From: Anabaena subtropica FACHB-260
GTDB taxonomy: Bacteria; Cyanobacteriota; Cyanobacteriia; Cyanobacteriales; Nostocaceae
Direction: 5' to 3'
Assembly: GCF_014697105.1 (NCBI RefSeq)
Contig: NZ_JACJRF010000001.1
Location: 124,001-188,000 of the forward strand
Length of the DNA stretch: 64,000 nt
Part shown: in pieces, positions 35,995-44,518 of the stretch
Layout: each line of letters begins with the position of its first letter
Position numbering within the stretch: position 1 is the stretch's first letter
Translations under genes and position numbers: made by a program
Notes under the pieces: model-generated
Told to the model about the DNA's origin: nothing
The model's database searches: none
Seen by the model: the letters and a program-made list of their open reading frames with translations, nothing else

Positions 35995-36740
35995 TGAGAC
36001 GTTTGTAACTGTATTTATCTACTATTGTAATGTTTAGTATATTTTATTGGTTTATGTACATGGGATAATTTAAATTACTGCAAAATAGCTACACTAACAT
36101 CTACCCACATACGTATTTTTTGTTGCAGAAGTAGGTAAAACAGTAAAAAAATCACAAGGCTTAAAGTCTTTACCATTTTATTTTTAAGCTTCTAATTAGA
36201 CTTCATGAAACTACGTATACTAATAACAATTCAAAATAAAACATAGTTGAAGTAGAGGACTGTTAGCCCAACTCAAGGGAGACTACGTATAAATCAATTC
36301 AAAATACCCTACGGGAAGCGAAGCGCTACAAAATTCAAAATAAAAGTAGCGCAAAGTCTGTAGCTTGCTTTCCTTACTGAATGTTACCGCGAACTCGGAG
36401 GGTGCGTCAGAAGCTGAAGCACAAAAATTTATAAGATGGAAGTCTTAAAGTCTTGAATTTACAATACAGGAACAGAACAAGAGTAAAGTATTTTTCTATT
36501 TCACTTATTTCTAATTTTTAATTTATTTCTATTTCAATTAATTAACAATAAATATTTTCATTGTGTAGTCATCATATTGAATTTTAAAAAAATAGTGCAT
36601 TTCGACTTGTCTGATTTCTAATTACCGATTAACAATTATCAGTCTCTACGAATAACTTCCTAAGTCAAGTCGCTTCTCTACGAGACGCTACGCGAACGTT
36701 GTGGCGGGAGTCTCCTGGGGGTGTTAGATGAGAGAGGATG
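35995..36740. other. 746-bp gene-free region with repeats
   Basis: AT-rich. AATTCAAAATA occurs three times (around 36229, 36298 and 36335). A GC-rich dispersed repeat at 36672-36697 reads CGTTCGCGTAGCGTCTCG on the minus strand and matches 19163-19187. 36300-36330 has CCTACGGGAAGCGAAGCGCT. No open frame that looks like a gene and no RNA gene recognised. Confidence 0.65.
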
Positions 36741-37247
36741 TCAAACTGATTTTGCATCCTGTTCAAGTAAAATAAGTAGCTTACGCAGCATTGGGGTGGA
36801 TAATTGCAATTCATTAGCTGTGAATTGAGATAACAGCTGTTTCTCTTTCTCAAACAAAATAGGCATCACAGTATCCGCAAGCTGTATTCCTTTGGGAGTC
36901 AGTTGCACCATCACGCTGCGCCGATCCTCTGCATCACGGACACGTATTACTATGCCATCTTGTTCTAGGCGGTCAATCCGGTTTGTCATTGCGCCTGAAG
37001 ACAGCATGAGCAAACTATAGAGTTCAGTCGGTTTCAATCGAAAAGGGTGTCCCTGTCGTCGCAGTGTGGCTAACACATCAAATGACCACACGTTCAAGCC
37101 ATACTCAACCAGTACACTTTCTCGGTGCTTTTCCAGAAGACGGGCAATTCGCAGTACCCGCCCAATTATGCTTACTGCTGAGGTATCCAACTGCGGCAAT
37201 TCCTGTTGCCATTCCTCAATGATGATGTCAATTCGATCTTTGTTCAT
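36741..37247 (-). CDS. MarR-family transcriptional regulator
   Basis: 168 residues. The winged helix-turn-helix lies at ~55-130: LKPTELYSLLMLSSGAMTNR (recognition helix), then a wing with RDAEDRRSVMVQLTPKG, the MarR D-x-R-R/S signature. Helical arms at both ends form the dimer. It is divergent from two YdcZ-type genes, and the 111 bp between holds two palindromes of MarR operator type. Most likely an autorepressor that also controls that pair. No ligand-binding or redox Cys is apparent (the protein has no cysteine). Confidence 0.92.
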   Translation of the reverse strand: MNKDRIDIIIEEWQQELPQLDTSAVSIIGRVLRIARLLEKHRESVLVEYGLNVWSFDVLATLRRQGHPFRLKPTELYSLLMLSSGAMTNRIDRLEQDGIVIRVRDAEDRRSVMVQLTPKGIQLADTVMPILFEKEKQLLSQFTANELQLSTPMLRKLLILLEQDAKSV

Positions 37248-37257
37248 ATTGCTATTT

Positions 37258-37317
37258 TAACTTGACATCGAGATTCTTGACATTTAGCTTCATCTTAAGT
37301 ATCTTGATATAAAGATA
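37258..37317. promoter_or_regulatory. Two MarR-type palindromic operators
   Basis: Site 1 (37258-37275) is TAACTTGACATCGAGATT; site 2 (37300-37317) is TATCTTGATATAAAGATA. Both fit an imperfect TATCTTGAnnTCAAGATA palindrome (site 2 has one mismatch, site 1 three). They are 42 bp apart, four helix turns, and lie between the MarR start (37247) and the first YdcZ ATG (37359). Binding by the neighbouring MarR protein is an inference. Confidence 0.6.
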
Positions 37318-37358
37318 TCTTGGCAAGCATCCTCTATCCTTCTCACAAAACAACAGCC

Positions 37359-37850
37359 ATGACACCCATACGTCTAGTTCTCCGGGGGTCTGTCCCTAAT
37401 GGTCAAAGTTACTTATATATTCTGCTGGCATTGCTGAATGGTGCTATATTGCCGATTCAAAGCAATCTCAATGCTCAATTAGCGCGATCGCTCAATTCTG
37501 TACCCCTAGCCGCAGATATTTCTTACCTTGTCGGCTCAATTGCGTTGATTAGTTTGTTATGCACAGGTTGGTTTGGTCATCCAGACTGGTCTGCTTTAGC
37601 CAAAGCTCCCCGATGGAGTCTGATGGGTGGTTTATTCGGAGTTTGGTATATTACCTCCAGCACTTATTTCACCTCTATTTTGGGGACTACTTTGACTCAG
37701 GGGTTAATTATCTGTGGACAAGCATTCGCTGGCTTAGTGACTGACCATTTTGGCTGGTTGGGAGTTAACCGCCGTCGCCTAACAGCTAATCGTCGCCTTG
37801 TTATGGGACTGTTAATTGTGGCAATTTTTTTGCTTTCGCTACCAACCTAA
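37359..37850 (+). CDS. YdcZ-type (DUF606, DMT superfamily) membrane protein, first of pair
   Basis: 163 residues from the ATG at 37359. A TTG at 37320 is in frame but would place translation start next to the operator. Five hydrophobic segments (YLYILLALLNGAILPIQSNL, ADISYLVGSIALISLLC and others) with GAILPIQSNLNAQLARSL and TLTQGLIICGQAFAGLVTDHFGWLG are typical of DUF606 half-transporters. It is followed by a second copy after 19 bp; such pairs probably form heterodimers exporting a small molecule. Under the MarR regulator by position. Confidence 0.8.
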   Translation: MTPIRLVLRGSVPNGQSYLYILLALLNGAILPIQSNLNAQLARSLNSVPLAADISYLVGSIALISLLCTGWFGHPDWSALAKAPRWSLMGGLFGVWYITSSTYFTSILGTTLTQGLIICGQAFAGLVTDHFGWLGVNRRRLTANRRLVMGLLIVAIFLLSLPT

Positions 37851-37869
37851 TACTTTTGAGTATCATCTT

Positions 37870-38343
37870 ATGGAAATTTTCTTAGCATTGCTTGGTGCTG
37901 GCTCGGCTGGTGGCTTCTCAACAATTAGTGTAGCTGTCAATGCTCAATTAAAGACAATACTCCACTCCCCAATAGCCGCAGCAACAATTAATTTCGTAGT
38001 TGGGTTTAGTATCCTCTCATTGCTCCTAGCACTTGGTATTCTCCAACCCTACAAGCTTGACTTACTTTCTATTACTCCTTGGTGGGCATTTTTAGGCGGC
38101 TTGCTAGGCGCAATCTTCGTAACCTTAAGTACCTTAATAGTTCCTAAATTGGGTTTAACAACAACTACTTTAGTTGTAGTCTTTAGCCAGATGTTTATGT
38201 CGCTGGTAATTGATCAGTTGGGATGGTTCGGTGCTATTAAATATCCGATTACCACACCCAAGATATTAGGAATAGCCACATTAGTAGTAGCGATCGCAAT
38301 TAATCAATTGGACAAAAACTATTCCACTCAAAACTTCAAGTAG
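37870..38343 (+). CDS. YdcZ-type (DUF606) membrane protein, second of pair
   Basis: 157 residues from the ATG at 37870 (MEIFLALLGAGSAGGFSTIS). A longer frame from 37816 overlaps the preceding gene and has no good start. It shows NAQLKTILHSPIAAATINFVVG and VVVFSQMFMSLVIDQLGWFG, matching the conserved segments of its neighbour, including the QLGWFG/HFGWLG motif. About five membrane segments. Paired small DMT proteins usually act together. Substrate unknown. Confidence 0.82.
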   Translation: MEIFLALLGAGSAGGFSTISVAVNAQLKTILHSPIAAATINFVVGFSILSLLLALGILQPYKLDLLSITPWWAFLGGLLGAIFVTLSTLIVPKLGLTTTTLVVVFSQMFMSLVIDQLGWFGAIKYPITTPKILGIATLVVAIAINQLDKNYSTQNFK

Positions 38344-38467
38344 TACCTTAAATAAGGTTGAACAACTGGGATTTTTTCCAATCAGTTACTCACAGTAAAA
38401 TTCCACAACCACACAGGAACATGGTTTCTCCCTTTATTCTCTTACATCTAAAATTGCAATAAAAACT

Positions 38468-39016
38468 ATGGAATGGCTTAATGAACCTCCTAATTGGTCG
38501 CATTCAGATCAGCGAATCATTGTTACAACCACACCAAAAACTGATTTTTGGCGTATGACTCACTATGGTTTTATTCGTGATAGTGGACATTTCTATTTTG
38601 ACCGAGTGAGTACAGATTTTGTGGTCGATGTCAAGATAAAAGGAAACTATAAAGACTTATACGACCAAGCAGGAATTATGATTCGTGCTGACGAGAAACA
38701 TTGGATCAAAACTGGGATTGAGTATGTAGATGGAGTACAAAATCTGAGTGCTGTTGTCACTCACAACTATTCAGATTGGTCATTCACACCTTTGCTAAAT
38801 CCTCCTAACATTTTTCAGCTACGGGTTGAGCGATGCCAAGAGGCAATTCATATTGCTTATTTAGATGAATATGACCGCTATGTTCCATTTAGAATGGCTT
38901 ATTTTCCAGTCGAGCAAGACATTCAAGTCGGAATTATGTGTGCATCACCACAAGGAAATGGGTATGAGGTAATTTTTGAGGATTATAAATTAACTAAAAA
39001 AAGTGATAAACCATGA
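38468..39016 (+). CDS. DUF1349 protein
   Basis: 182 residues, soluble. The pattern WLNEPPNWSHSDQRIIVTTT, FWRMTHYGFIRDSGHFYF, YDQAGIMIRADEKHWIKTGIE and GIMCASPQGNGYEV is the DUF1349 beta-jelly-roll (concanavalin-like) family. Its role is unknown; related folds bind carbohydrates. Its stop overlaps the start of the next gene by four bases (39013-39016), so the two are coupled. Confidence 0.85.
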   Translation: MEWLNEPPNWSHSDQRIIVTTTPKTDFWRMTHYGFIRDSGHFYFDRVSTDFVVDVKIKGNYKDLYDQAGIMIRADEKHWIKTGIEYVDGVQNLSAVVTHNYSDWSFTPLLNPPNIFQLRVERCQEAIHIAYLDEYDRYVPFRMAYFPVEQDIQVGIMCASPQGNGYEVIFEDYKLTKKSDKP

Positions 39017-39648
39017 TTAATATTAAAGATTTAGCTGATTATCTCCTCCAAAAGCAATCAGAATTGTTAGTAGATAGAGGTTTTTTAGTTGCTGTCAGTG
39101 GTATTGATGGTTCTGGCAAAGGTTATATTACTGAAAAATTAATAACTGCTCTCAACGAGCAAAATATTAATGCTATCTCCATTAACTTAGATGCTTGGCA
39201 TAAGCTACCAACTGAGCGATTTAATTCTGAAGATCCAGGAACGCATTTTTACCACCATGCTTTTCATTTTGAGGCTCTATTTCAGCAATTGATCCTGCCG
39301 TTAAAAAATCAGCGTATGATTAATTTAACTACTGTTTTAACAGGAATTACAGGTATACCGCAAACCTATCATTATCAGTTTAAAAATGTGGATGTAATTG
39401 TGCTTGAAGGAATATTTTTGCTGAAGCGATCGCTCCAACATTTCTATGATTTTCAGATTTGGATTGATTGTTCATTTGAAACTGCTTTGGAGAGAGCAAT
39501 CCAGCGAAACCAAGAAGGCATTTCATTAGAACAGATAATTGAGGATTACCAAAAAATTTATTTTCCTGCCCAGAAGGCTCATTTGGCAATTGACAATCCA
39601 AAATCAAGTACAGATATGATTTATATTAATGATTTCATGTTGGTTTAA
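39013..39648 (+). CDS. Uridine-kinase-like P-loop NTPase
   Basis: 211 residues. Walker A GIDGSGKG at ~30-37, then a substrate region with INLDAWHKLPTERF and HAFHFEALFQQLILPL. VIVLEGIFLLKRSL corresponds to the Walker B/LID entry of the uridine kinase/phosphoribulokinase superfamily. The lid and nucleoside-binding residues are not those of a standard Udk, so the substrate is uncertain. Translationally coupled to the DUF1349 gene. A shared sugar- or nucleoside-linked role is possible but not shown. Confidence 0.75.
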   Translation: MINIKDLADYLLQKQSELLVDRGFLVAVSGIDGSGKGYITEKLITALNEQNINAISINLDAWHKLPTERFNSEDPGTHFYHHAFHFEALFQQLILPLKNQRMINLTTVLTGITGIPQTYHYQFKNVDVIVLEGIFLLKRSLQHFYDFQIWIDCSFETALERAIQRNQEGISLEQIIEDYQKIYFPAQKAHLAIDNPKSSTDMIYINDFMLV

Positions 39649-39796
39649 TTTGTGTTTTAACGGGAGAAGTAGATTTTGGTTTTTAGAGTTGGCATCTGTA
39701 GCTTGACTTTGGTGAAATGGTATCACTGCTGCAAGTACCGCAAAAAAGACTGGTGATTCCAAAAGAACAGATTTAAATATCTCAGCCATTAACTTT

Positions 39797-40429
39797 ATGC
39801 AAATAATTCGGACATTTCTTGCCAATCAACTTGGGTTGCCGTCGGGCTGGTTTGGGCGGTTACTCCTGCGACTGCTGAATCGAAATAACGCCGTCATGAA
39901 TGACCTTGTTTTGCAGTTGTTGGATTTGCACTCAGGCAATCGTGTTTTGGAAATTGGGTTTGGCGGTGGGGATCTCATGCACAAAATTGTGAAGACGGGA
40001 AAGCCAGCCTTAACTGTGGGAATTGAGCGTTCGCCAGATGCTATGGCGTTTTGTCGGCAACGATTTCACCATCTCCTTAAGCAAGGACTGGTCGAACTAC
40101 ATTTAGCAGATGCTACGGCATTGCCCTTTCTGGAACATCATTTCCATCAAATCTGCACAGTCAATACCCTTTATTTTTGGTCAGATGCCCTACAAGTGTT
40201 GAGTGAGTGCCACCGAGTTTTAATCCCTGGCGGTAAAATAGTTATTAGCTACAACTCCAAGGCCTTTTTAGAACAACAGAAGTTCTCCCAACACGGATTT
40301 GCAGTCTACGAAGTCACAGAAGTAGAAACAATGCTGAAGGCTGCTGGATTTAAAAAAATTACCACGGTTTCTGGGAAAAGCACGCATCATCAAGAGTTCT
40401 TTTGCACCTGCGGTGTAGCGGGTTCATAA
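39797..40429 (+). CDS. Class I SAM-dependent methyltransferase
   Basis: 210 residues. Motif I is VLEIGFGGGDLMHKI, the acidic residue of motif II lies in VGIERSPDAM, and LADATALPF and HRVLIPGGKIVISYN are further Methyltransf_11-type marks. The substrate is unreadable. Preceded by a 148-bp gap without features. Downstream (40430-40591) there is no gene up to the IS1 element. Confidence 0.88.
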   Translation: MQIIRTFLANQLGLPSGWFGRLLLRLLNRNNAVMNDLVLQLLDLHSGNRVLEIGFGGGDLMHKIVKTGKPALTVGIERSPDAMAFCRQRFHHLLKQGLVELHLADATALPFLEHHFHQICTVNTLYFWSDALQVLSECHRVLIPGGKIVISYNSKAFLEQQKFSQHGFAVYEVTEVETMLKAAGFKKITTVSGKSTHHQEFFCTCGVAGS

Positions 40430-40591
40430 GTTGTGCTGGCAGCATTTCCCTCCTTCGGAAATTCAGTGGTAGAGCTAGTGAGGCTGCCACCGAGACTACT
40501 GCCTTACATTATCTCAAGTGCCTTGCGGGGGGATATAGCAACCGGACGCTGTATTAAAACGTTGATGAGCGATCGCCTATATAAAGGCATG

Positions 40592-41373
40592 GGCGTTGCA
40601 TAATAAGAATATGAATTAGGGTGCATATTCATGGAATGTCCGCGTTGTAAATCCCATCATATCCGTAAGAACGGCAAACAGAGAGGTAAACAAAACTACA
40701 TTTGTGCAGATTGTAGCCGACAATTCATTGAATACCATAATCAAAAGGGTTACAGTGATGAAATTAAACGAGAATGCCTAGAAATGTATGTCAATGGTTG
40801 TGGTTTTCGTGCTATAGAAAGAGTTAAAAAAGTGCATCACACAACAGTAATATATTGGGTAAAACAAATCGGTAGCCAGTTACCAGAAAATCCCGAAACA
40901 ACTGAAATACCCGAAATAACTGAAATCGATGAATTAGAAACTTTCGTCGGGTCAAAAAAAACAAAATTTGGGTATGGAGTGTAGTTAAATACAACATTTC
41001 GGGGATTTTAGGATGGGTTTTAGGAGATAGAAGTTCAGAAACTTTTCAACAGTTGTGGCAGAGGATTAAAGCGTGGAACTCATATTTTTACGTAACGGAT
41101 GGCTATCCGGTTTATCCATGTTTTATTAATCAAGAAGACCATCTTGTGAGTAAAACTTATATGACACGAGTAGAAGGTGAAAATAGCAGATTAAGACATT
41201 ACTTAGCCCGATTACATAGAAAGACTTTTTGTTATTCCAAGTCCGTAGAAATGCTGGAACTCTCTATTAGATTGTTAGTTTATTATCTCAAACATCGCTG
41301 TATTCCACTGCCAGCCCCAAGAAAGAGCGAAACTGTGGCGATCGCATAATTCATATTTTGATTCAGCAACGCC
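40592..41373 (+). mobile_element. IS1-family insertion sequence, 782 bp
   Basis: Terminal inverted repeats of 26 bp: GGCGTTGCATAATAAGAATA (from 40592) and, reading in from the other end at 41373, GGCGTTGCTGAATCAAAATA, with 22 of 26 positions alike. Length and the single transposase region fit the IS1 family. No 8-9-bp direct repeat is seen at the borders (AAAGGCATG against GAGAAAAGA), so either the flanks have changed since insertion or the element was part of a rearrangement. It truncates a minus-strand gene at 41374. Confidence 0.85.
40631..41349 (+). CDS. IS1-family transposase, joined by -1 frameshift
   Basis: The zero frame (40631-40984, 117 residues) has a zinc-binding N-terminus (MECPRCKSHHIRKNG, YICADCSRQFIEYH) and an HTH (CLEMYVNGCGFRAIERVKKV), then ends soon after ELETFVGSKKTKFGYGV. 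At TCAAAAAAAAC (40952-40962) a -1 slip gives VGSKKNKIWVWSVV and an open frame to 41349 with GILGWVLGD, YFYVTDGYPVYP and TRVEGENSRLRHYLARLHRK. The joined product is 239 residues, full length for IS1. E. coli IS1 uses a similar A-tract slip, so this may be programmed. A simple inactivating mutation cannot be excluded. Confidence 0.82.
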
Positions 41374-41550
41374 GAGAAAAGAACCCAACATTGCAGGTAT
41401 AAGGGTATCTTTCATGCGGCGGCTAATTTTGCCCATAATTAGTCCAACGATCCCACCAACCACAGCCCCGATAACTAAACTAATTAACGTTGCATATATT
41501 AGTTTTGGCAGAATAAAGGTGAAGATAAATTCAAAATTAATCAAATTCAT
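41374..41550 (-). pseudogene. Membrane protein gene truncated by the IS1 element
   Basis: An ATG at 41550 opens a 59-codon stub that runs into the IS1 right end. It encodes an N-terminal hydrophobic segment (LPKLIYATLISLVIGAVVGG) followed by IVGLIMGKISRRMKDTLIP, like the start of a small glycine-rich inner-membrane protein. The frame continues into the IS for 32 codons as an artefact. The rest of the gene should lie left of 40592. There the minus strand holds a 28-codon piece (from 40590 down) ending in ISPRKALEIM, but I cannot show it belongs. Confidence 0.55.
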
Positions 41551-41775
41551 AAATAAACAGTCAAGATTTGTCGAACTTATGCTAAATAGAAGTTTTACTT
41601 AAAAGTTTAATTACTAGCATCATCATAAATTATTAATAAAAATTGCTGTGGTTAGTAAATGTTTGCATAGATACTTTCCTACAAATTCTGGCGGAGCATC
41701 ATTGCACCTGCCGCCCTCTCGAATATCACCAGTATCCTGAAAATGATATTTATATCATTGCTCAAAAGACTTAAC

Positions 41776-42063
41776 CTAATCATTGGGTATTCGCCAATAT
41801 TTTCCCACTCTCACCGACGCTTCACTTAACCCATCCACTAAGTTTTTTAGCACTGTTCTCATAGACGCTTTTGACCACAAGCTCATACCTATCACCAGAC
41901 AGATCACCAGGTGCAACGGTAAAGCCCGCTTTCGTTCTTCATTACTCTGTGTGTCCGCAATGGCTTGTTCAATTGCCTCTGCTCTGATAGCTTTTTCTAA
42001 AGCTTTGAGTACCGTACCTGATTCAATCGCAGGCGAGATCAGTGAGAATTCTTTGAGTTGCAT
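41776..42063 (-). pseudogene. IS4-type transposase remnant (N-terminal part)
   Basis: 95 codons matching the N-terminal domain of Nostoc IS4-type transposases: LKALEKAIRAEAIEQAIADT, then LPLHLVICLVIGMSLWSKAS and VLKNLVDGLSEASVRVGKYW. A complete protein would have over 400 residues, so the catalytic DDE part is gone. The frame stops at 41776. No terminal inverted repeat was found. It sits near the IS1 copy, so the 40.5-42.3 kb zone is an insertion scar region. Confidence 0.75.
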
Positions 42064-42262
42064 TCAATGTCAGTACACTGGGGTGATAATCCCCAGTTTA
42101 TCTGGTTTTTGGCTTAACCGAACCCAACCGCAACGTCAGGTAGCGCAATCATCCTTGTCACCTTGTCAAAGCATAGAAAGAACCGCAAACCCAAATAGAA
42201 TTAATGCTTATTATTCAAGTTCTACTTTGAATACTCATAAAATTCTTCACTTCTGCCAGGAT

Positions 42263-44518
42263 TCAACCAAGTGATGTGGGAAATCTCATAATAAAAGTAG
42301 TTTTACCATCACCACTCTCGACAGAAATAGAGCCTCCTAAATGTCTGACCATTTTTTGAACTAGTGCCATTTCTAAGCCGGTACCACTATATTTCCAGGG
42401 ATCATTGCTAGAAATATGATAGAACGGCTCGAAGATACGCGATCGCACATGGGTAGGAATTTCTAACCCAGAATTGCTTATACTCATTTGTATAGTGCCT
42501 TCTGTGAGTTGAGCAGACACAGTAATTGATTCACCTCCGGGGGTATATTTGCAGGTATGACTGAGTAATTCGGTGATAATGCGCTCTAGTTCAGTGATGT
42601 CTGTTTCTAAACGTGGAAGTCCTGGTTCAATGATCAAGTTTAGTTGCTGTCGCTGACAACTGGTGAGGTCTCGGAAAGATTCAACGATGGGAGGAAGCCA
42701 GGTTTGGAAGTCGATAGAAATCAGTGTTGGGGGTTCTGGTTTCGCTTGCAGATAAGTAAGTGTTAGCAGATCGTTAATTAATTTGCTTTCTCTGCCACAC
42801 TCACTATGAAGAATCTGTAAGAGTTGGGGTATGATTTCATCTGATGCACCTTTGGGTGAAAGAACACTTTCGAGAGTCTGGGCTGCGAGGCTAATACTAG
42901 TGATTGGTGTCCGCAGTTCTTGGGAAAGTTTTCTGAGAAATTTATTGGTGAGGTTTTCTCGTTGTTCTAATTTTCTCAATCGTGCTTGGTTAGTCGCGTC
43001 TAAATTTGCTTGGCTAATAGCGATCGCACACTGATTTGCTAGAATTTGTACTAGACGAATTTCCGACTCATCAAACATCTGTTGTGTAGGTCTAATCAAC
43101 CACAGATTACCCAGAATTCCCTGTTCATTAAAAATTGGACAAGCTAGTTGGGTGATTACCAATAACTGAGGATGCCAACCAGGAACAATTTCTATGGTTT
43201 GAAAATGCTGTTTTTGTAAGAGTGGCTGATAGATTTCACTAAAGTCGGCAATTTGCCTAGTTAGTCCCTGGTATGTGGGCTGGTTCGTTGCGTGTTCATG
43301 AACTACACTAACTAAGGTACAGTCAGGGTTGTAGAGTTCGATATAGCAAGACTCTAGTTGGAATAAATTCGCTAATTCCTGAATAACTGTCGTCAAAATT
43401 TGGGTTTCATTGGTGCGATCGCGGATTTTTTTTGTGATGTGTAAAACTATATTTTGAAACTTTTCGGTCTGTTTTAACTGGGCTTGCTGCTCCTGTTTGC
43501 GGGATTCTAATTTGGTTTGCAGCTGTTTTATTTGCTGTTGTAATTTTGTTTGTTGAATGGCTATACTCAATTGGGTTGCTAGTTGCTTGAGTAAATCGAT
43601 TTCTATCTGTTGCCATTGGTGGGGTTCATGGCAATACTGGGCAATTAACAGTCCCCATAGGTCTTTTTGTAAGGCAATTGGCACAACCACATTAGCTCTC
43701 ACTTGTATAGAGGCGAGGAAATCTCTTTGGCAAGGTTTGACCCCACTTGCATAAATATCTTCAATAATTTCTAGACAACATCGCCTTTGGCGTTCTTTAT
43801 ATTTGCCGTTGAAGCAAGGATCACGGAAGTTTTTCCCCAATAGGGAAACATCAGAAAATATAGTCGATTCAGCAACAATCGCACCATTGTTCTCAGATTG
43901 TATTCGGTAGATGAGGATGCGATCGCAATTTAAACACAGTCGTAAATCTTTGGCAGTTTGATCAAGAATTGTTTCTAAATCCAAAGATTCGTGGATTCTT
44001 TGGGCAATTGCGGCTAGGATTTTTGTGCCTTCTGCTGGAATTTCTCTGGTTTGTGATACCTGTTTCGCAGTAGTGATATTGCTACTAGTGCCAATCAATC
44101 GATAAATTTTGGAGTTGGTATCTCGTAGTGGTGTAAGAGTTGTACTCCACCAAGTGGTTACTCCTTGAAACTGCAAGCACTGTTCGTAGGAAATAGTTTT
44201 GCCAAAACGCACACACTCAGTATAGTGTTGACGGACTTTAGCCGCATCAACATCTGTTAAGATATCTTCTGGTTTTTTCCCCCGCAAATCCTCTGATCTA
44301 ATCCCCACCCATTGTTCATGGGTGGGATTGAGTGCTGCGTACTGGAAATCTCCATCTTGCAGAACATCTACCACAAATATAGATGTCTGCACAGAGTTAT
44401 ACATACTCAGTAACAACTGTTCACCACTACTTTGTTCATCTACCTGTGTTCCAAAAAGAATATGCGGATGCGACTGTTCCTTCAACTGGATGGTTGAGTC
44501 TACTGGGTTGATATTCAT
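42263..44518 (-). CDS. PAS-GAF-GAF sensor with a degenerate histidine kinase domain
   Basis: 751 residues, soluble. PAS at ~30-150; GAF1 at ~165-325, of phytochrome/cyanobacteriochrome type (QVRANVVVPIALQKDLWGLL, QLATQLSIAIQQ) with Cys263 in KPCQRDFL; a coiled coil; GAF2 at ~370-505; a kinase-like region at ~525-745. The H-box reads LRKLSQELRTPITSI, so the phospho-accepting His is Gln533. The N-box is ELLSHTCKYTP (Asn to His), and the DxGxG box is NSGLEIP. Only the second glycine region (GTGLEMALV) is partly kept. It is therefore probably not an active kinase but a sensor or scaffold. Cys263 followed by Gln, not His, leaves bilin binding open. Confidence 0.85.
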   Translation of the reverse strand: MNINPVDSTIQLKEQSHPHILFGTQVDEQSSGEQLLLSMYNSVQTSIFVVDVLQDGDFQYAALNPTHEQWVGIRSEDLRGKKPEDILTDVDAAKVRQHYTECVRFGKTISYEQCLQFQGVTTWWSTTLTPLRDTNSKIYRLIGTSSNITTAKQVSQTREIPAEGTKILAAIAQRIHESLDLETILDQTAKDLRLCLNCDRILIYRIQSENNGAIVAESTIFSDVSLLGKNFRDPCFNGKYKERQRRCCLEIIEDIYASGVKPCQRDFLASIQVRANVVVPIALQKDLWGLLIAQYCHEPHQWQQIEIDLLKQLATQLSIAIQQTKLQQQIKQLQTKLESRKQEQQAQLKQTEKFQNIVLHITKKIRDRTNETQILTTVIQELANLFQLESCYIELYNPDCTLVSVVHEHATNQPTYQGLTRQIADFSEIYQPLLQKQHFQTIEIVPGWHPQLLVITQLACPIFNEQGILGNLWLIRPTQQMFDESEIRLVQILANQCAIAISQANLDATNQARLRKLEQRENLTNKFLRKLSQELRTPITSISLAAQTLESVLSPKGASDEIIPQLLQILHSECGRESKLINDLLTLTYLQAKPEPPTLISIDFQTWLPPIVESFRDLTSCQRQQLNLIIEPGLPRLETDITELERIITELLSHTCKYTPGGESITVSAQLTEGTIQMSISNSGLEIPTHVRSRIFEPFYHISSNDPWKYSGTGLEMALVQKMVRHLGGSISVESGDGKTTFIMRFPTSLG

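Noticed and set aside
39604-39825. 73-codon minus-strand frame with a hydrophobic start
   Set aside because: It overlaps the ends of two well-supported genes and has no family marks. A hydrophobic stretch alone is not enough.
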